A DNA stretch of 38,460 nucleotides from Planctomicrobium piriforme (lineage in GTDB: Bacteria; Planctomycetota; Planctomycetia; Planctomycetales; Planctomycetaceae). Shown one piece after another: positions 8,015 through 16,800 of the stretch. Where the stretch lies: positions 1 through 38,460 of the forward strand of contig CAMATH010000080.1 of assembly GCA_945860955.1 (NCBI GenBank). The letters run 5' to 3'. Under the pieces are notes generated by a model. It worked only from the letters and a program-made list of their open reading frames with translations, made no database searches and was not told the origin of the DNA. Numbering within the stretch: the stretch's first letter is position 1; each line of letters begins with the position of its first letter. A program made the position numbers and the translations under genes.

Positions 8015-8150
8015 TGGTTCCCAATGCCGGGAATGCGTGCTGCGCTTCGATTTTCCTGTCGCATTTCGCGTTGTCTTGCGTAGAGAATATAAGAGTGGAC
8101 TGTCGTGTCGACGATTCGCATGGTGTCCACAATCGTCAGGAGGTTGCGTC

Positions 8151-8576
8151 TTGAAGACGACGAGCAAGAAAACTTTGAAGTCACCGCGCTGGCTGGCGCT
8201 GGTGGCTTTTTCTTTGCTCCACTTGAACATCGCCCCCTGTTGCTGTCAGACGACGACGGCGTACGCGGGGGCGTCTGCGTGTTGCGCCACTTCGACACAC
8301 TCTGCTTCGCACGGATTGGACAAACAGGGATGTCTGCCTCGACTGTGTCATCATTGTCGTTGTCCGAGTGGTTCGTTCGAAGCGATTGGGGCGAAGTCTG
8401 CAACGGTCTCCAAGTTTTTTGGGGCCGATTCGCGGTTTCTTCCCGATCTCAACCTGGAGCCGTTGTCACCGGTTGAAGAGTCTTCGAGGCTAGTGCGAAC
8501 GACCGTTCGATTCTTTCCGCCTGACTGCCATTCCGGGGCCGAGCGCTGCATCAGGTTGTGCCGCTTCAATTGTTGA
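8151..8576 (+). CDS. Secreted Cys-rich 'PCCC' protein 1
   Basis: I place the start at TTG 8151 because CAGGAGG lies eight bases upstream; the frame is open further up but that part is transposase remnant. The 141-residue product begins with a basic segment (KTTSKKTLKSPR), then a hydrophobic stretch WLALVAFSLLHLNIA followed at once by PCCC. It holds many further Cys and His residues (SACCATSTHSASH, CLPRLCHHCRCP) and ends in CIRLCRFNC. The layout of hydrophobic segment, PCCC and Cys terminus is shared with the gene at 9499, suggesting two related secreted or membrane-tethered metal-binding proteins. The family is not one I can name. Position upstream of an RND metal pump supports a role in metal handling, as inference. 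Confidence 0.55.
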   Translation: MKTTSKKTLKSPRWLALVAFSLLHLNIAPCCCQTTTAYAGASACCATSTHSASHGLDKQGCLPRLCHHCRCPSGSFEAIGAKSATVSKFFGADSRFLPDLNLEPLSPVEESSRLVRTTVRFFPPDCHSGAERCIRLCRFNC

Positions 8577-8790
8577 CCACCCCCAGTCGGTCCCTTTTTG
8601 GTTGACCGGCTGATCGACGGGCAAGTTGGTGGTTTTTTAAGCGAATCCCCAGGTGGTCGCACGAAGGCACTGCCACATCGTGAGTCCGCGTACAGGTTCG
8701 GGAGGAGACTCCACGCACCCGGGGACTCGTCGGTCAAGCCGACGATGCACTCTCTTTTTAACACTCACTCTGGAGACACTCATAAATTCC

Positions 8791-9333
8791 ATGTTCCGTT
8801 TGGCTACGTTCTCGCTGTTGATCTGTGTCGCGACCGTCACGGTGTTCGCCCAGGATGCACCGTATCTCGATGAGACGAGGAAGTTCCGCGGCGACTATGG
8901 CCACGGCAACAGCGCCCGAACTTACCAGCAGCACGCGCAGGATTACTCGCGGCAGCTCTATTACCAGGCGCAGGTGCAGCCGACATCGCCGAAGGCGGTG
9001 CTGGTGGAACACGCCACCGCCGTGCAGACGAACATCGAGAAGTCGAACAAGTCGCTCGCAGCCCTGAAGGCGGCTCACAAGGACGACGCGGCAGCGCAGA
9101 AACTGATCGCCTCGATTGAGGAACACCACGCCAAAGTCCTGAAGAACTGCGGCCACCTTCACGACTGCTGCAAGAACGACGCTGGTGTGGAAATGATCGG
9201 CGACTGCTGTGCCGACATCGACGCCGATATTGAAGCGGCGAAGGCCGACCTGACAAAGCTGCTGAAGCATCTCAAGATCGACGCGCTTCCCGCGCCCAAG
9301 AAGGTCGAAAAGAAGGCTGAAAAGAAGAAGTAA
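8791..9333 (+). CDS. Secreted His/Cys-containing helical protein, probable metal-locus protein
   Basis: 180 residues from ATG 8791. A signal peptide (MFRLATFSLLICVATVTVFA, cleaved near Gln-Asp) is followed by a Tyr/His/Gln-rich segment (YGHGNSARTYQQHAQDYSR). Then come predicted helices with spaced His (VEHATAVQTNIEK, IEEHHAKVLKNCGHLHDCC, GDCCADIDADIEAAKADLTK) and a Lys-rich C-terminus. The two CC pairs and the HLH/HH motifs could bind metal. I know no function for this family, although similar secreted proteins occur near metal pumps in planctomycetes. GGAG at 8772 is far from the start, so translation may be weak or the leader structured. Confidence 0.65.
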   Translation: MFRLATFSLLICVATVTVFAQDAPYLDETRKFRGDYGHGNSARTYQQHAQDYSRQLYYQAQVQPTSPKAVLVEHATAVQTNIEKSNKSLAALKAAHKDDAAAQKLIASIEEHHAKVLKNCGHLHDCCKNDAGVEMIGDCCADIDADIEAAKADLTKLLKHLKIDALPAPKKVEKKAEKKK

Positions 9334-9360
9334 TTCCAGCAGCGGTTTGAGTCCACCGTT

Positions 9361-9396
9361 CACCTGCCGTCGATTCGCTGATCCTGACGGCAGGTG
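9361..9396 (+). terminator. Hairpin after the His/Cys-rich gene
   Basis: CACCTGCCGTC at 9361-9371 and GACGGCAGGTG at 9386-9396 form a perfect 11-base stem with a 14-base loop, 27 bases after the stop codon at 9333. No T-run follows, so this is a possible terminator or mRNA 3'-end stabiliser. Confidence 0.5.
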
Positions 9397-9498
9397 GAAG
9401 TTGGTGATGACAGATTTTCGAGTTGCCGGTACGATCAGGCCGATGTGCGCACCCCCCAGGACGACTGCATTGAGTCGTTCAACTGACGAAGTACAGCC

Positions 9499-9972
9499 AT
9501 GTTTCGCGTGACCCTCGCCGCCTATCTGTTGATGGTGTCCTTCACGGGGCCGACCCCGTGTTGCTGCACCGCGGCGCGTTCGGTGGCGATGGTTTTGTCG
9601 TGGACAAGTCTGGTGGCGTCATCTGGCGATCAAGACGTGGCACCCCGATCTTGCTGTCGTCGCCAGCTCCGAGGGAGTTCGGCGGCTGAATCGGATGGGC
9701 CTGGAAAGGCTCCACAACCGTCGCCCGCCGGCGATCCGGTGCGTCGCTGCCTGTGCGAGACCAGCCTGTGCGATGCCGTCCGCAATTCCGTTCCAACGCT
9801 GTTGGTCGAAGGATGGCATCCCGCTCCCGATTGCTTGACGCTTGCCTTCGCGGAAAGTGTGTTCTCGAAAGCCCGGCAATCGACGACGGCAGCCGTCAAT
9901 AGCGGCGGAGTGATATTTGCGGCGCGATCGGGTCGCGAAATTCGCATTGCATTTCGCTCTTGGTGCTGTTGA
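9499..9972 (+). CDS. Secreted Cys-rich 'PCCC' protein 2
   Basis: 157 residues from ATG 9499. The N-terminus MFRVTLAAYLLMVSFTGPTP runs directly into CCC, the same arrangement as the protein at 8151. Further Cys lie in SCCRRQ and RRCLCETSLCDA, and the chain ends SWCC. The middle is polar and low in structure. The hydrophobic N-terminus suggests export, and the Cys content suggests metal or disulfide chemistry. No known domain is recognised. It lies between the helical His/Cys protein and the TRASH-type lipoprotein, all on the same strand. The ribosome-binding site is weak (GACGAAGTACAGCC before ATG). Confidence 0.5.
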   Translation: MFRVTLAAYLLMVSFTGPTPCCCTAARSVAMVLSWTSLVASSGDQDVAPRSCCRRQLRGSSAAESDGPGKAPQPSPAGDPVRRCLCETSLCDAVRNSVPTLLVEGWHPAPDCLTLAFAESVFSKARQSTTAAVNSGGVIFAARSGREIRIAFRSWCC

Positions 9973-10234
9973 TCTCTACATTGCCCAGAGTTCTGTCCGC
10001 CGGGTCGTTTCGACAGGCTGACTGAAATCGGGTGATTCTCATCGATTCAACCCAGCCGCGACCATCATTTGGGTCACGACGTTCTCGTATCGATCGCCAC
10101 AATGGCCTGTTCACGCAAGGTGCGCGCTGGACCTGCGATTGACGCTGAAGGTCATCTCGCACGCCCAAGTCTCTGACGGCTTCGGCAGTGCTTCTCAATG
10201 ACCGCGCCCTTGGGGTGCGGGAAAGGACTGGATC
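9973..10234 (+). other. Intergenic stretch before the lipoprotein-pump genes
   Basis: 262 bases without a supportable gene. It is the natural place for a promoter of the 10235-17245 gene group, but I see no convincing -35/-10 pair. An ECF-type promoter cannot be excluded, given the sigma-factor gene at 18963. Confidence 0.4.
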
Positions 10235-11122
10235 ATGTCCATTGCAAGACGTTTGGTTACGGGCATTCTGCTGCTGTGCGGCACCGCGTTCGTCTCAGGT
10301 TGTATGGAACGGAGTTCCACCGTTCCGTCAGCTCCTGGTGCGACGGCGGGTTCCAGCGACTCTTCGAATCCATCCGACAGTTCCGCAACGGCGAAGTCGG
10401 CTGCGGGATCCACCGCGACCGAGCACGGCCATCAGTCGGGGGATCATGGCGGCATCATGATTTCGCTCGGCCGTGACAGTTACCATGTCGAGGCGGTGTT
10501 TGAGAAAGGGGGCGTCCTGCGGCTGTACACTCTGGGCCAGGATGAATCCCGCGTGATCGACGTCGAACGTCAATCGCTCAAAGGGTTCGTGAAGGTCGAG
10601 GGAGGCGCCGAAGCTCAGCCGTTCATGCTGGAGTCCGAGCCTCAACCTGGGGACGCCGACGGCCGAACGTCCCAGTTCGCCGGACCGCTTCCCAAGGGAT
10701 TGTGGGGGCTCAATCTGGAGGTCACCGTCCCCAATATTGTGATTTCTGGCGAACGGTTTCGACTCGGCTTCAAGTCCACCGCGGAACAGCACGACGCTGG
10801 CATGCCGAACGCGGTCGCCGAGGATGAGGAGCAGCAACTGTTCCTGACACCCGGTGGACTCTACACGGCTAAAGACATCGAGCTCAATGGGAAGACCACC
10901 GCCTCTCTGAAATTCAAAGGCTTGCGGTCCTCGCACGACATGTCTCCCCAGCCGGGCGACAAGATCTGTCCCATCACGCGGACGAAGGCGAATCCGCAGT
11001 TCACCTGGGTTGTCGACGGAAAGTCCTACGAGTTCTGCTGTCCGCCGTGCGTCGAGGAATTCGTCAAAGTCGCGAAGACAGCGCCCGACGAAATCAAGCC
11101 CCCGTCAACCTACGTCAAGTAA
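10235..11122 (+). CDS. Lipoprotein with C-terminal Cys-pair (YHS/TRASH-like) domain
   Basis: 295 residues from ATG 10235, with AAAGGA nine bases upstream. The signal peptide ends in the lipobox FVSGC, so Cys23 is the likely lipidated residue. A Ser/Ala/Thr-rich linker is followed by a His-rich patch (EHGHQSGDHGG, about 67-77) and a beta-rich middle domain (about 80-190). The C-terminus holds GDKICPITRTKANPQFTWVV followed by YEFCCPPCVEEFVK. This arrangement of Cys before and CCPPC after a short beta-hairpin is that of YHS/TRASH metal-binding modules. These modules are linked to copper and other heavy metals. Next to the adaptor and pump genes, it is probably a periplasmic metal sensor or chaperone, which is inference. 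Confidence 0.7.
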   Translation: MSIARRLVTGILLLCGTAFVSGCMERSSTVPSAPGATAGSSDSSNPSDSSATAKSAAGSTATEHGHQSGDHGGIMISLGRDSYHVEAVFEKGGVLRLYTLGQDESRVIDVERQSLKGFVKVEGGAEAQPFMLESEPQPGDADGRTSQFAGPLPKGLWGLNLEVTVPNIVISGERFRLGFKSTAEQHDAGMPNAVAEDEEQQLFLTPGGLYTAKDIELNGKTTASLKFKGLRSSHDMSPQPGDKICPITRTKANPQFTWVVDGKSYEFCCPPCVEEFVKVAKTAPDEIKPPSTYVK

Positions 11123-11158
11123 CACGAAACCAATCGCTTCCTCTTCGAGGGATTCACG

Positions 11159-11536
11159 ATGAAGTCGGCTTTTCAGATCGTCGCTGGTGTCGCGTTGTTC
11201 GCGTTGTTTCAAGCCGGGTGTTCGGACTCGCCCAAGGAGGCCCCTTCTACAAAGCCCCCCAGTACCTCGCAGGTCGACAACGATGCGGCCGAGCGAGAGG
11301 CGGCGTTTGCGAAGCTCAGTTCGGAAGACCGCAATCTGGCCGAGGAGCAAGGTTTTTGCGCAGTCACCAGCGAACCGCTCGGCTCGATGGGGCCGCCGCT
11401 GAAACTTCTGGTCAACGACACCGCAGTATTCGTCTGTTGCAAGGGTTGCGAGAAGAAAGCGCTTGCAAATCCGGACAAGACGCTTGCCAAAGTCGCGGAA
11501 CTGCAGACGAAGGTGAAATCGAATCGTGGCCACTGA
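11159..11536 (+). CDS. Small lipoprotein with Cys-pair (TRASH-like) motif
   Basis: 125 residues from ATG 11159, 36 bases after the previous gene, with GAGG upstream. The signal peptide ends in the lipobox FQAGC (lipidated Cys about residue 20). A Ser/Pro linker precedes a domain with GFCAVTSEPLGSMGPPLKLL and VFVCCKGCEKKALANPDKTL. The pattern Cys ... PLGSMG ... CCKGC resembles the TRASH-like module of the preceding gene and is a likely metal site. It lies between that gene and the RND adaptor, all in one direction and probably one operon. Its separate function is unknown. Confidence 0.7.
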   Translation: MKSAFQIVAGVALFALFQAGCSDSPKEAPSTKPPSTSQVDNDAAEREAAFAKLSSEDRNLAEEQGFCAVTSEPLGSMGPPLKLLVNDTAVFVCCKGCEKKALANPDKTLAKVAELQTKVKSNRGH

Positions 11537-11584
11537 TCATGACGACGGTCGTCCTTTCGGATTCCAATTGCTGGAGGTCGCACC

Positions 11585-13819
11585 ATGACGTTTCGGCAAA
11601 TTCGCGGCAATCGACCGTGGGCGGTCGGCGCGTGCCTGCTTGCTGCTGCTCTGGTTTCAACCTACTCGTTCGGTCACGAAGGTCATCAGCCCCTGCCAAC
11701 CAAGGGGGTCGAGGTCGATCTTCGGGCCGGTCGGCTCACGCTGAGCCGTGCGGCCCGCGACGTACTCGACGTGAGGACGCAGCAAGTCCAGACACGCGAC
11801 GTGGCCGGCGCCATTCGAGCTTATGCCACAGTCGTCGCCCCCTGGACAGGACGAAGTTACGTGACTTCGCGGCTGCCTGGACGGATTGTGAACTTGCTGG
11901 CGCGGCCGGGAGATCTGGTCGAAGCGGGCCAGGTTCTTGCAGAGATTGACAGTCTTGATCTGCATACCCTGCGACAGGATTACCAAAAGGCGCAGAACGA
12001 ACTCGCTCTGTCCGCCAAGATTCTAGAACTGCTCTTGGCCGCCACGAAGGAAGGATCAACCTCCGGCCAAAAGCTCATTGAAGCAGAAAACTCCCACCGT
12101 CAAAGCCAGAATGCCCTGGATGTGCTGCGGGCGAAGGGGGTCGGACTGGGTGTGCCGGAAGCGGAGCTCATTGCTTCGGCCGAAGGGAACGCAGCGCCGT
12201 TACGATTGCAGTTGAAAAGTCAGATCCGGGGAGTCGTCGTACACGCCGATGTCGCGGTGGGCAAATTCGTTGAACCGACTGAGCACCTGTTCGAGGTCGT
12301 CGACACATCCCGGGTGTGGGTAAAAATCGGCGTTCTCGAACAAGATCTCAATCGCGTTGAAAAAGGCCAGGTGGTGCATGTCTCGTTTCAGGGGCTTCCC
12401 CAGAAGCGATTGACAACCAAGGTCGACGTGTTGGGCCTGTTGCTCGATCCCCAAACGCATCAGGGAACGGCGTGGGCGGAACTCGAAAACAACAAGTCCG
12501 TCCCGCATTTGTTGCCGGGAATGAATGGACAGGCGGAGTTGATTCTCCCCGGCTCGTCGGCTCGTCCGTGCGTACCGACCAAGTCCATTTTCAGCGACGG
12601 TGCCGAGCGTTACGTCTTCGTCGAAGAGACCTTAACGAAAGCTGGCTCCGAATACCGCAAGCAGTCGATCGCCATCGGCCGACAAACTCGCGATTTGGCC
12701 GAAATTGTCTCGGGTGACGTGTTCCCCGGAGACCGCGTGGTGACGCGCGGCGGACATGAACTGGCGAGCCTGTTTTTCCTGGGCGTTTTGCGGGTGGGCC
12801 CTGAAACCGCGAAGAGCATTGGTTTGAAAGTGGAAGCAGCCGAATTTCGCCGCGTCGAGCGGATTCTTCGATTCGACGGCTCGCTCGACATCCCTCCCCA
12901 ACTTCGGACCTCGGCGTCCTCGCAGTTATCGGGAACGTTGCGAGAGATTCGAGTGGATCGAAGTCAGTCGGTCAAGGCGGGGGACGTGCTGGCGGAAGTC
13001 GCCAGTCTGGAACTGCAAGATATTCAGTTGGAATTGCTCGAAACTCACCTGGACGGCGTGTTATGGCGCGACACCGACGCTCGACTTCGTAATGCGGGAA
13101 ACGCCGTGCCGCGCCGAACCCTGCTGGAAATGGACAGCCGTGTGAAGGTGCTGGAAACGAAATTCGACAACATTCGCCAGAAGCTGTTGACACTGGGGTT
13201 GTCGGCGTCGCAGATCGACGACGTGGTGAAGAACAAGCGGCTCGTTGATTCACTGCCGATTCGCGCACCCATGGATGGCGCGATCGCGCAGTTCGACCGG
13301 GTGCTGGGCCAGGTCGTGCGGGCTGACGAACCGCTGTTTGAGATCCATGATCTGTCGCAGGTGTGGGTTCAGGCGTTTATTGGAGAACGGGATTCGAGCC
13401 GCGTGCATGTGGGGCAATCGGCGCGGATTCGACTGGTGGCACATCCCGGTTATGAAGCGATGGGGACTGTCTCCCGCATCGGACCGGTCGTCGATGTCGA
13501 CAGCCGGACCCAGATCGCATGGATCGAGTTCACAAAGCCCGAGTCGCTCGCGATTCAGCACAACATGCTGGCCAGTGTCACGCTGACGACAGAGCGCCTG
13601 GCCGCCAGTCTGGCAGTTCCGCAGAGCGCCGTCATCCGCGACGGACTGCGAAACTTCGTGTTCGTCCAGAAGTCCGACGGCGTATTTGAACGGCGCAAAG
13701 TAGAACTCGGACGGGCCGATGACCGCTTTCAGGAGATCAAAACCGGTCTGTCGGTTGGCGAAATGGTCGCCACAGAAGGTGTTCCCCAGATCCAGACCGC
13801 CTATTCCGCAGTGCGGTGA
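11585..13819 (+). CDS. RND efflux periplasmic adaptor, double-length (two adaptor modules)
   Basis: 744 residues, about twice the usual 350-450 of CusB/CzcB-type adaptors. Start ATG 11585 has GGAGG ten bases upstream. A signal peptide (residues 1-30) is followed by HEGH (31-34), a possible metal ligand. Module 1 (about 35-400) has a lipoyl-like half (RLPGRIVNLLARPGDLVEAG), a helical hairpin (QDYQKAQNELALSAKILELL), a second lipoyl half (QIRGVVVHADVAVGKFV), VDTSRVWVKIGVLEQDLNRV, and a beta-barrel ending in GMNGQAEL. Module 2 (about 410-744) repeats this order: LSGTLREIRVDRSQSVKAGD, a hairpin (LETHLDGVLWRD ... KLLTLGLSASQID), IRAPMDGAIAQ, VHVGQSARIRL, then a C-terminal barrel. It sits 12 bases before the pump gene. 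It should link the inner-membrane pump to an outer-membrane channel. Confidence 0.85.
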   Translation: MTFRQIRGNRPWAVGACLLAAALVSTYSFGHEGHQPLPTKGVEVDLRAGRLTLSRAARDVLDVRTQQVQTRDVAGAIRAYATVVAPWTGRSYVTSRLPGRIVNLLARPGDLVEAGQVLAEIDSLDLHTLRQDYQKAQNELALSAKILELLLAATKEGSTSGQKLIEAENSHRQSQNALDVLRAKGVGLGVPEAELIASAEGNAAPLRLQLKSQIRGVVVHADVAVGKFVEPTEHLFEVVDTSRVWVKIGVLEQDLNRVEKGQVVHVSFQGLPQKRLTTKVDVLGLLLDPQTHQGTAWAELENNKSVPHLLPGMNGQAELILPGSSARPCVPTKSIFSDGAERYVFVEETLTKAGSEYRKQSIAIGRQTRDLAEIVSGDVFPGDRVVTRGGHELASLFFLGVLRVGPETAKSIGLKVEAAEFRRVERILRFDGSLDIPPQLRTSASSQLSGTLREIRVDRSQSVKAGDVLAEVASLELQDIQLELLETHLDGVLWRDTDARLRNAGNAVPRRTLLEMDSRVKVLETKFDNIRQKLLTLGLSASQIDDVVKNKRLVDSLPIRAPMDGAIAQFDRVLGQVVRADEPLFEIHDLSQVWVQAFIGERDSSRVHVGQSARIRLVAHPGYEAMGTVSRIGPVVDVDSRTQIAWIEFTKPESLAIQHNMLASVTLTTERLAASLAVPQSAVIRDGLRNFVFVQKSDGVFERRKVELGRADDRFQEIKTGLSVGEMVATEGVPQIQTAYSAVR

Positions 13820-13831
13820 CCCGAGGGCCGC

Positions 13832-16800
13832 ATGCTCAATACCATTATCGCGTTCTCGTTGAAAAACCGGGGTCTCGTCGTCATTGCGGCGATCATCGTC
13901 GTGGTGTTCGGCTCGCTGCGGCTTCGCGAGATGCCGGTCGACGTCTTTCCCGATTTGAACCGTCCCACGGTCACCATCATGACCGAGGCGGCCGGACTCG
14001 CGCCAGAGGAAGTCGAGGTTCTGGTGACTCGTCCCATTGAGTTTCTGCTCAATGGGGCGACCGGCGTGCAACGGGTCCGTTCGTCGTCGGGAATCGGTCT
14101 GTCGATCGTGTGGGTCGAATTCGACTGGGGAACCGACGTTTTTCGTGACCGGCAAATCGTCTCGGAAAAACTGCAACTCGCCCGCGAGCGATTACCCAGG
14201 GACGCCAACCCGGTCATGGCCCCGATCTCTTCGATCATGGGCGAAATCCTGTTGCTGGGATTGCGATCGACGGCCCAGGTCAAAACCCGGGAAGCCCAAG
14301 AATCCCAGGCGATGGAGCTGCGCACTCTCGGTGAGTTCACGTTGCGGAACCGCCTGCTGGCGATCGGCGGGGTGTCGCAGGTCACCGTGATGGGGGGAGT
14401 TCTCAAGCAGTACCAGATCATCACGTCGCCGGCCCGTTTGGCGGCGCAAAACGTCACCATGAAACAATTGACCGAAGCGGCTCAGAAAGCGAACGTGATC
14501 GCCGGCGGCGGAATCATGGTTCGTTCGCCGAAAGAATCGCTGCTGCGAATCAGTGGACAAAGCCTGACGCTTGAAGAGATCGAAAATACGCCAGTCTTGT
14601 GGCGCGACCCCGTTTCAGTCCGCATCCGGGACGTTGCCGACGTGCGATTCGGCGGACCGGTCGCGCGAGGCAACGGCAGCGCCTGGGTGAAGCTCGCATC
14701 CGACGATGGTTCCGCGTCCGAAGACGCCGACCAAGATGAACTCGAATCGAATTCGGATCGTGGATCGGCGACGGCGGCGGAACGGGCTGCCGGTGAGCAT
14801 TCGGCGACAAAAATCAGCGGCGGATCGGCGGTCATATTAACGGTTCAGAAGCAGCCGAATGCCGACACCCTGATTCTCGATCGCAAGATCGACGAAGTTC
14901 TCGACTCGATTCAAAAGGATCTGCCCCCCGATGTGGTCATCGAGCGCCGAATCTTCAAGCAGGCGGACTTCATCAAGGGCGCGGTCGACAACGTGACGGA
15001 AGCGGTCGGCGACGGCGCGATCTGGGTGGTGGTCGTGCTATTCCTGCTCATGGGCAATTTTCGAACCAGCATCAGCTCGCTGACGTCGATGCCGCTGTCG
15101 ATTCTGCTCACGGTACTCGTGTTTCATGCGCTCGGAATCACGATCAACACCATGACTCTGGGAGGCATCGCCGTGGCGATCGGCGACCTGGTCGACGACT
15201 CGATCGTCGACATCGAGAACATCTACCGCCGGCTGAAGGAGAACCGCCAACTGCCGGTCGAACAGCAGCGACCGGCGCTCGCAGTCATCTACGACGCGTC
15301 GTGCGAGGTGCGAAACTCGATCGTCTACGCGACGCTGATTGTCATTCTGGTCATGTTTCCGTTGTTCTCCATGGCGGGCCTGGAAGGGCGCATGTTCGCT
15401 CCTCTGGGAGTGGCGTATATCATCTCGCTGCTCTGTTCGCTGGTGGTCTCGCTGACGCTGACTCCGGTTCTGGGATCATTTTTGTTGTCACGGGCATCGT
15501 TTCTTGCCGATGCCGGCGATCCATTGCTGCTGCGCTGGCTGAAGCGCGCCGACGCCGCCGTGCTGCGGCTCACTCTGAGAAACGCGAAACTGGTGCTGGC
15601 GATGGTCGCCGTCCTGGTGACAGTTTCGTGCGCGTCGATCTTTTGGATGGGGGGCGAATTCCTGCCGCCGTTCAATGAAGGGACGCTGACGATCAACCTG
15701 AGACTGGAACCCGGTACCAGCCTGGACGAGAGCCGCCGTTTGGCCGAGCGGGCGCAACGATTGATTCTCGACGTCCCTGAAGTGGTGGCTGTGTCGCGTC
15801 GAACCGGACGGGCGGAACTCGATGAACATGCCGAAGGGGTCAATTCATCAGAAATCGACGTGCGACTGGCCGAACACTTGGTTTCGAAGCCCGGTTGGGT
15901 TTGGGCCGTGGTCCGGAGGATTCCCATCGCCCACCTCTGGAGCTTCGAATCTATCGGACGTCCGCGGGAGGAGGTGATAGTCGACGTTCGCGATCGCATC
16001 GCGAACATCCCTGGAGCCGCCGTGAACATCGGCCAGCCCATTTCGCATCGGCTCGATCACATGATGTCCGGCATTCGCGCCCAGATCGCGGTCAAGGTGT
16101 TTGGCCAGGATCTGCGGGAGCTCCGCACGGCCGCCTACGATATTCAGGATCGCATGCAGTCGATTCCCGGAGTCGTCGATCTGCAGATCGAGCCGCAGGT
16201 GGAAGTCTCTCAAGTGCGGCTGATGGTCAAACGCGACGAGGCGGCGCGGTACGGGTTGGCCCCGGGTGATGTCGCCGACCTGCTGGAGACCGCCTACAAA
16301 GGGCGGGTCGTGTCGCAGGTGCTCGACGAAGACCGCTATTTCAGCCTCGTCGTCTGGTACGACGAAGAATCGCGCAGCGATCCGGCTGTCATCAATGAGA
16401 CGATTCTCGAGACTCCTTCAGGTCGACGCGTTCCCCTGGGACAAGTCGCCGAAGTGCTCGACACGACCGGCCCGAATACGCTGAATCGCGAGCATGTCGA
16501 ACGTCGGATCGTCGTTTTCTGCAACGTCCAGGGGAGAGATTTGGCGAGCGTCGTTGCCGACATTCGGCGGTCGCTCTCTCCCGTCGAAAACAACCTGCGG
16601 GCACTCGACGGCAGTTACCACATCGAATTCAGCGGCCAGTTCGAGGCGCAGCAAGACGCCAACCGGCGTCTGGCGATTCTTGGTTCGCTCAGCATCTTGG
16701 GCGTGTTCCTGCTGCTTTGCAAGGCACTCGAATCATGGACGGCCGCCTTACAGGTCCTGGTCAATATTCCGCTGGCGGCGTTTGGTTCGGTGCTGACGCT

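Noticed and set aside
7833-8150. Upstream extension of the PCCC protein 1 frame
   Set aside because: This part is RAYT copy 3 in an unrelated frame; CAGGAGG before TTG 8151 marks the real start.
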